A stretch of 6,040 nt of DNA from NCBI GenBank assembly GCA_003151535.1, contig PLXT01000048.1:17259-23298 (forward strand). The letters are read 5' to 3'. Below the pieces are notes generated by a model. It was not told where the DNA came from. It saw nothing but the letters and a program-made list of their open reading frames with translations, and ran no database searches. Both the position numbers and the translations under genes were made by a program. This DNA is from Methanobacterium sp. Lineage in GTDB: Archaea; Methanobacteriota; Methanobacteria; Methanobacteriales; Methanobacteriaceae. This document shows, piece by piece, positions 5,325-6,040 of this stretch (positions within the stretch are counted from its first letter, which is position 1; the number at the start of each line of letters is the position of its first letter).

Positions 5325-6040
5325 ATGAAAAATGAAAAACCAGTTTTAGGATATGATAAATTTCTGATGATGGCCATTCTAAAAGAAGGCCCACTTAGTT
5401 TGGATGAATTATGGGAAAAATCTATGCTATTTCTATCTTTGATCTGGTACCAGCAATTACCTGAAAAAGGCCAGCCCCTAATGGAAAGATTATTTTTCAA
5501 AACCACCCACCTACGCTCAGAACTAGAAGAGGTGAGAAATGATAAATCTAACCATGGTGCTGCTGTTGAAATGGATAAACTAATCAAAAAGGATTGGATT
5601 AATCTTAATGAAAATGATAAATACGAATTAACTAATGAAGGCTTGAGTAAAGCTAAAATATATGAAGCAGAGATGAAAAAAGAAGCTTCTATGGTGGATA
5701 AGGAATTAACACCTTCCACCACAGCTATGAATACCACCTTTTTAGACGCATTCCTTGCTCTGATCAAATTAGGTGGCGGTTTAATAAGCGGTAGTATGGG
5801 TTTAATTGCCGATGGAAGTGACGCCACCATGGACACTGTTGAAGCCATATTGGTTTGGCTGGGAATTAAATATCATCGAGAAAAACTAAGCACCCTTCTA
5901 GTTGTCTCTGGATTGTTCATTGCTGCCATTATGGTTTTATTTCAGTCTATCACTCATTTATTAGCGGCGTTAGGAGGGCATGCAGAACCCATAACTTTGC
6001 CTTATCTAGTTATAGCGGTTGAAGGAGTGGCTATATTGGC
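5325..6040 (+). CDS. Cation diffusion facilitator (CDF) metal efflux protein with winged-helix-like N-terminal domain, 3' partial
   Basis: 238 codons are visible before the window ends. Residues from about 136 are the start of a CDF transporter, which exports divalent metals such as Zn, Fe, Mn or Cd from the cytoplasm in exchange for protons. Helix 1 contains LIKLGGGLISGSMGL. Helix 2 carries the family site-A motif in ADGSDATMD, giving Asp166-x3-Asp170; many zinc members have His-x3-Asp there. Helix 3 lies at about 190-212 and helix 4 begins near 224. The rest of site A (helix 5) and the cytoplasmic C-terminal domain lie beyond the edge, so the metal cannot be assigned. The first 130 residues are not part of a normal CDF. 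They look like a winged helix: a helix at MMAILKEGPLSLDELWEK (15-32), then MDKLIKKDWINLNENDKYEL (83-102), with a wing-like hairpin and a terminal helix at TNEGLSKAKIYEAE. ATG 5325 is the first start after an in-frame TAA at 5304-5306. The ribosome-binding site is poor. Confidence 0.88.
   Translation, partial: MKNEKPVLGYDKFLMMAILKEGPLSLDELWEKSMLFLSLIWYQQLPEKGQPLMERLFFKTTHLRSELEEVRNDKSNHGAAVEMDKLIKKDWINLNENDKYELTNEGLSKAKIYEAEMKKEASMVDKELTPSTTAMNTTFLDAFLALIKLGGGLISGSMGLIADGSDATMDTVEAILVWLGIKYHREKLSTLLVVSGLFIAAIMVLFQSITHLLAALGGHAEPITLPYLVIAVEGVAIL

Noticed and set aside
5303..5848. 181-codon open frame on the minus strand
   Set aside because: It is antisense to the CDF gene. The + strand translation has the family metal motif and helices, and the antisense product is low-complexity Ser/Leu-rich.
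1..6040. CRISPR array, tRNA, rRNA, insertion sequence or toxin-antitoxin pair
   Set aside because: I looked for regularly spaced repeats, cloverleaf-like segments, transposase motifs and small paired genes on both strands and found none I could support.

Overview
The window is AT-rich, and all three substantial genes read on the + strand. Several things point to a methanogenic archaeon of the Methanobacterium type: the gene set (an ABC1/UbiB-type kinase-like protein with a C-terminal membrane hairpin, a B12/radical-SAM-type remnant, a 14-helix drug-efflux-type transporter and a cation diffusion facilitator), weak or absent ribosome-binding sites, TATA-like boxes and T-tracts that look like archaeal terminators. 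That assignment is an inference from style and gene content. No rRNA, tRNA or diagnostic methanogenesis gene is present to prove it.

Layout. Bases 1-176 are a non-coding leader with a T-tract and, directly before the first gene, a 7-bp-arm inverted repeat. Bases 177-1844 encode an intact 555-residue ABC1 atypical kinase. Bases 1951-2585 hold the C-terminal part of a radical SAM enzyme. It has lost its N-terminal half, including the iron-sulfur cluster cysteines, and carries a frameshift in a short T run, so it is a pseudogene. After a perfect 14-bp palindrome and a T8 tract, bases 2693-4243 encode a 516-residue MFS transporter of the DHA2 (QacA/EmrB-like) type, whose start region is ambiguous by one base. 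Bases 4244-4946 are about 700 bp without a recognisable gene but with several inverted repeats. On the minus strand, 4947-5081 is the first 44 codons of a TMEM175 (DUF1211) potassium-channel-like gene that then stops. Divergent from it, a cation diffusion facilitator starts at 5325 and runs off the window at 6040. It carries an unusual N-terminal extension of about 130 residues that looks like a winged helix.

The genes do not form one operon or an obvious shared pathway. The common theme is membrane proteins: a membrane-anchored kinase-like protein, a multidrug-type exporter, a K+-channel remnant and a metal exporter. Two clear gene relics and a long hairpin-rich spacer suggest a locus that has been turning over. 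The most interesting item is the putative DNA-binding-like domain fused to the metal transporter. I did not find a convincing new multi-gene system here.
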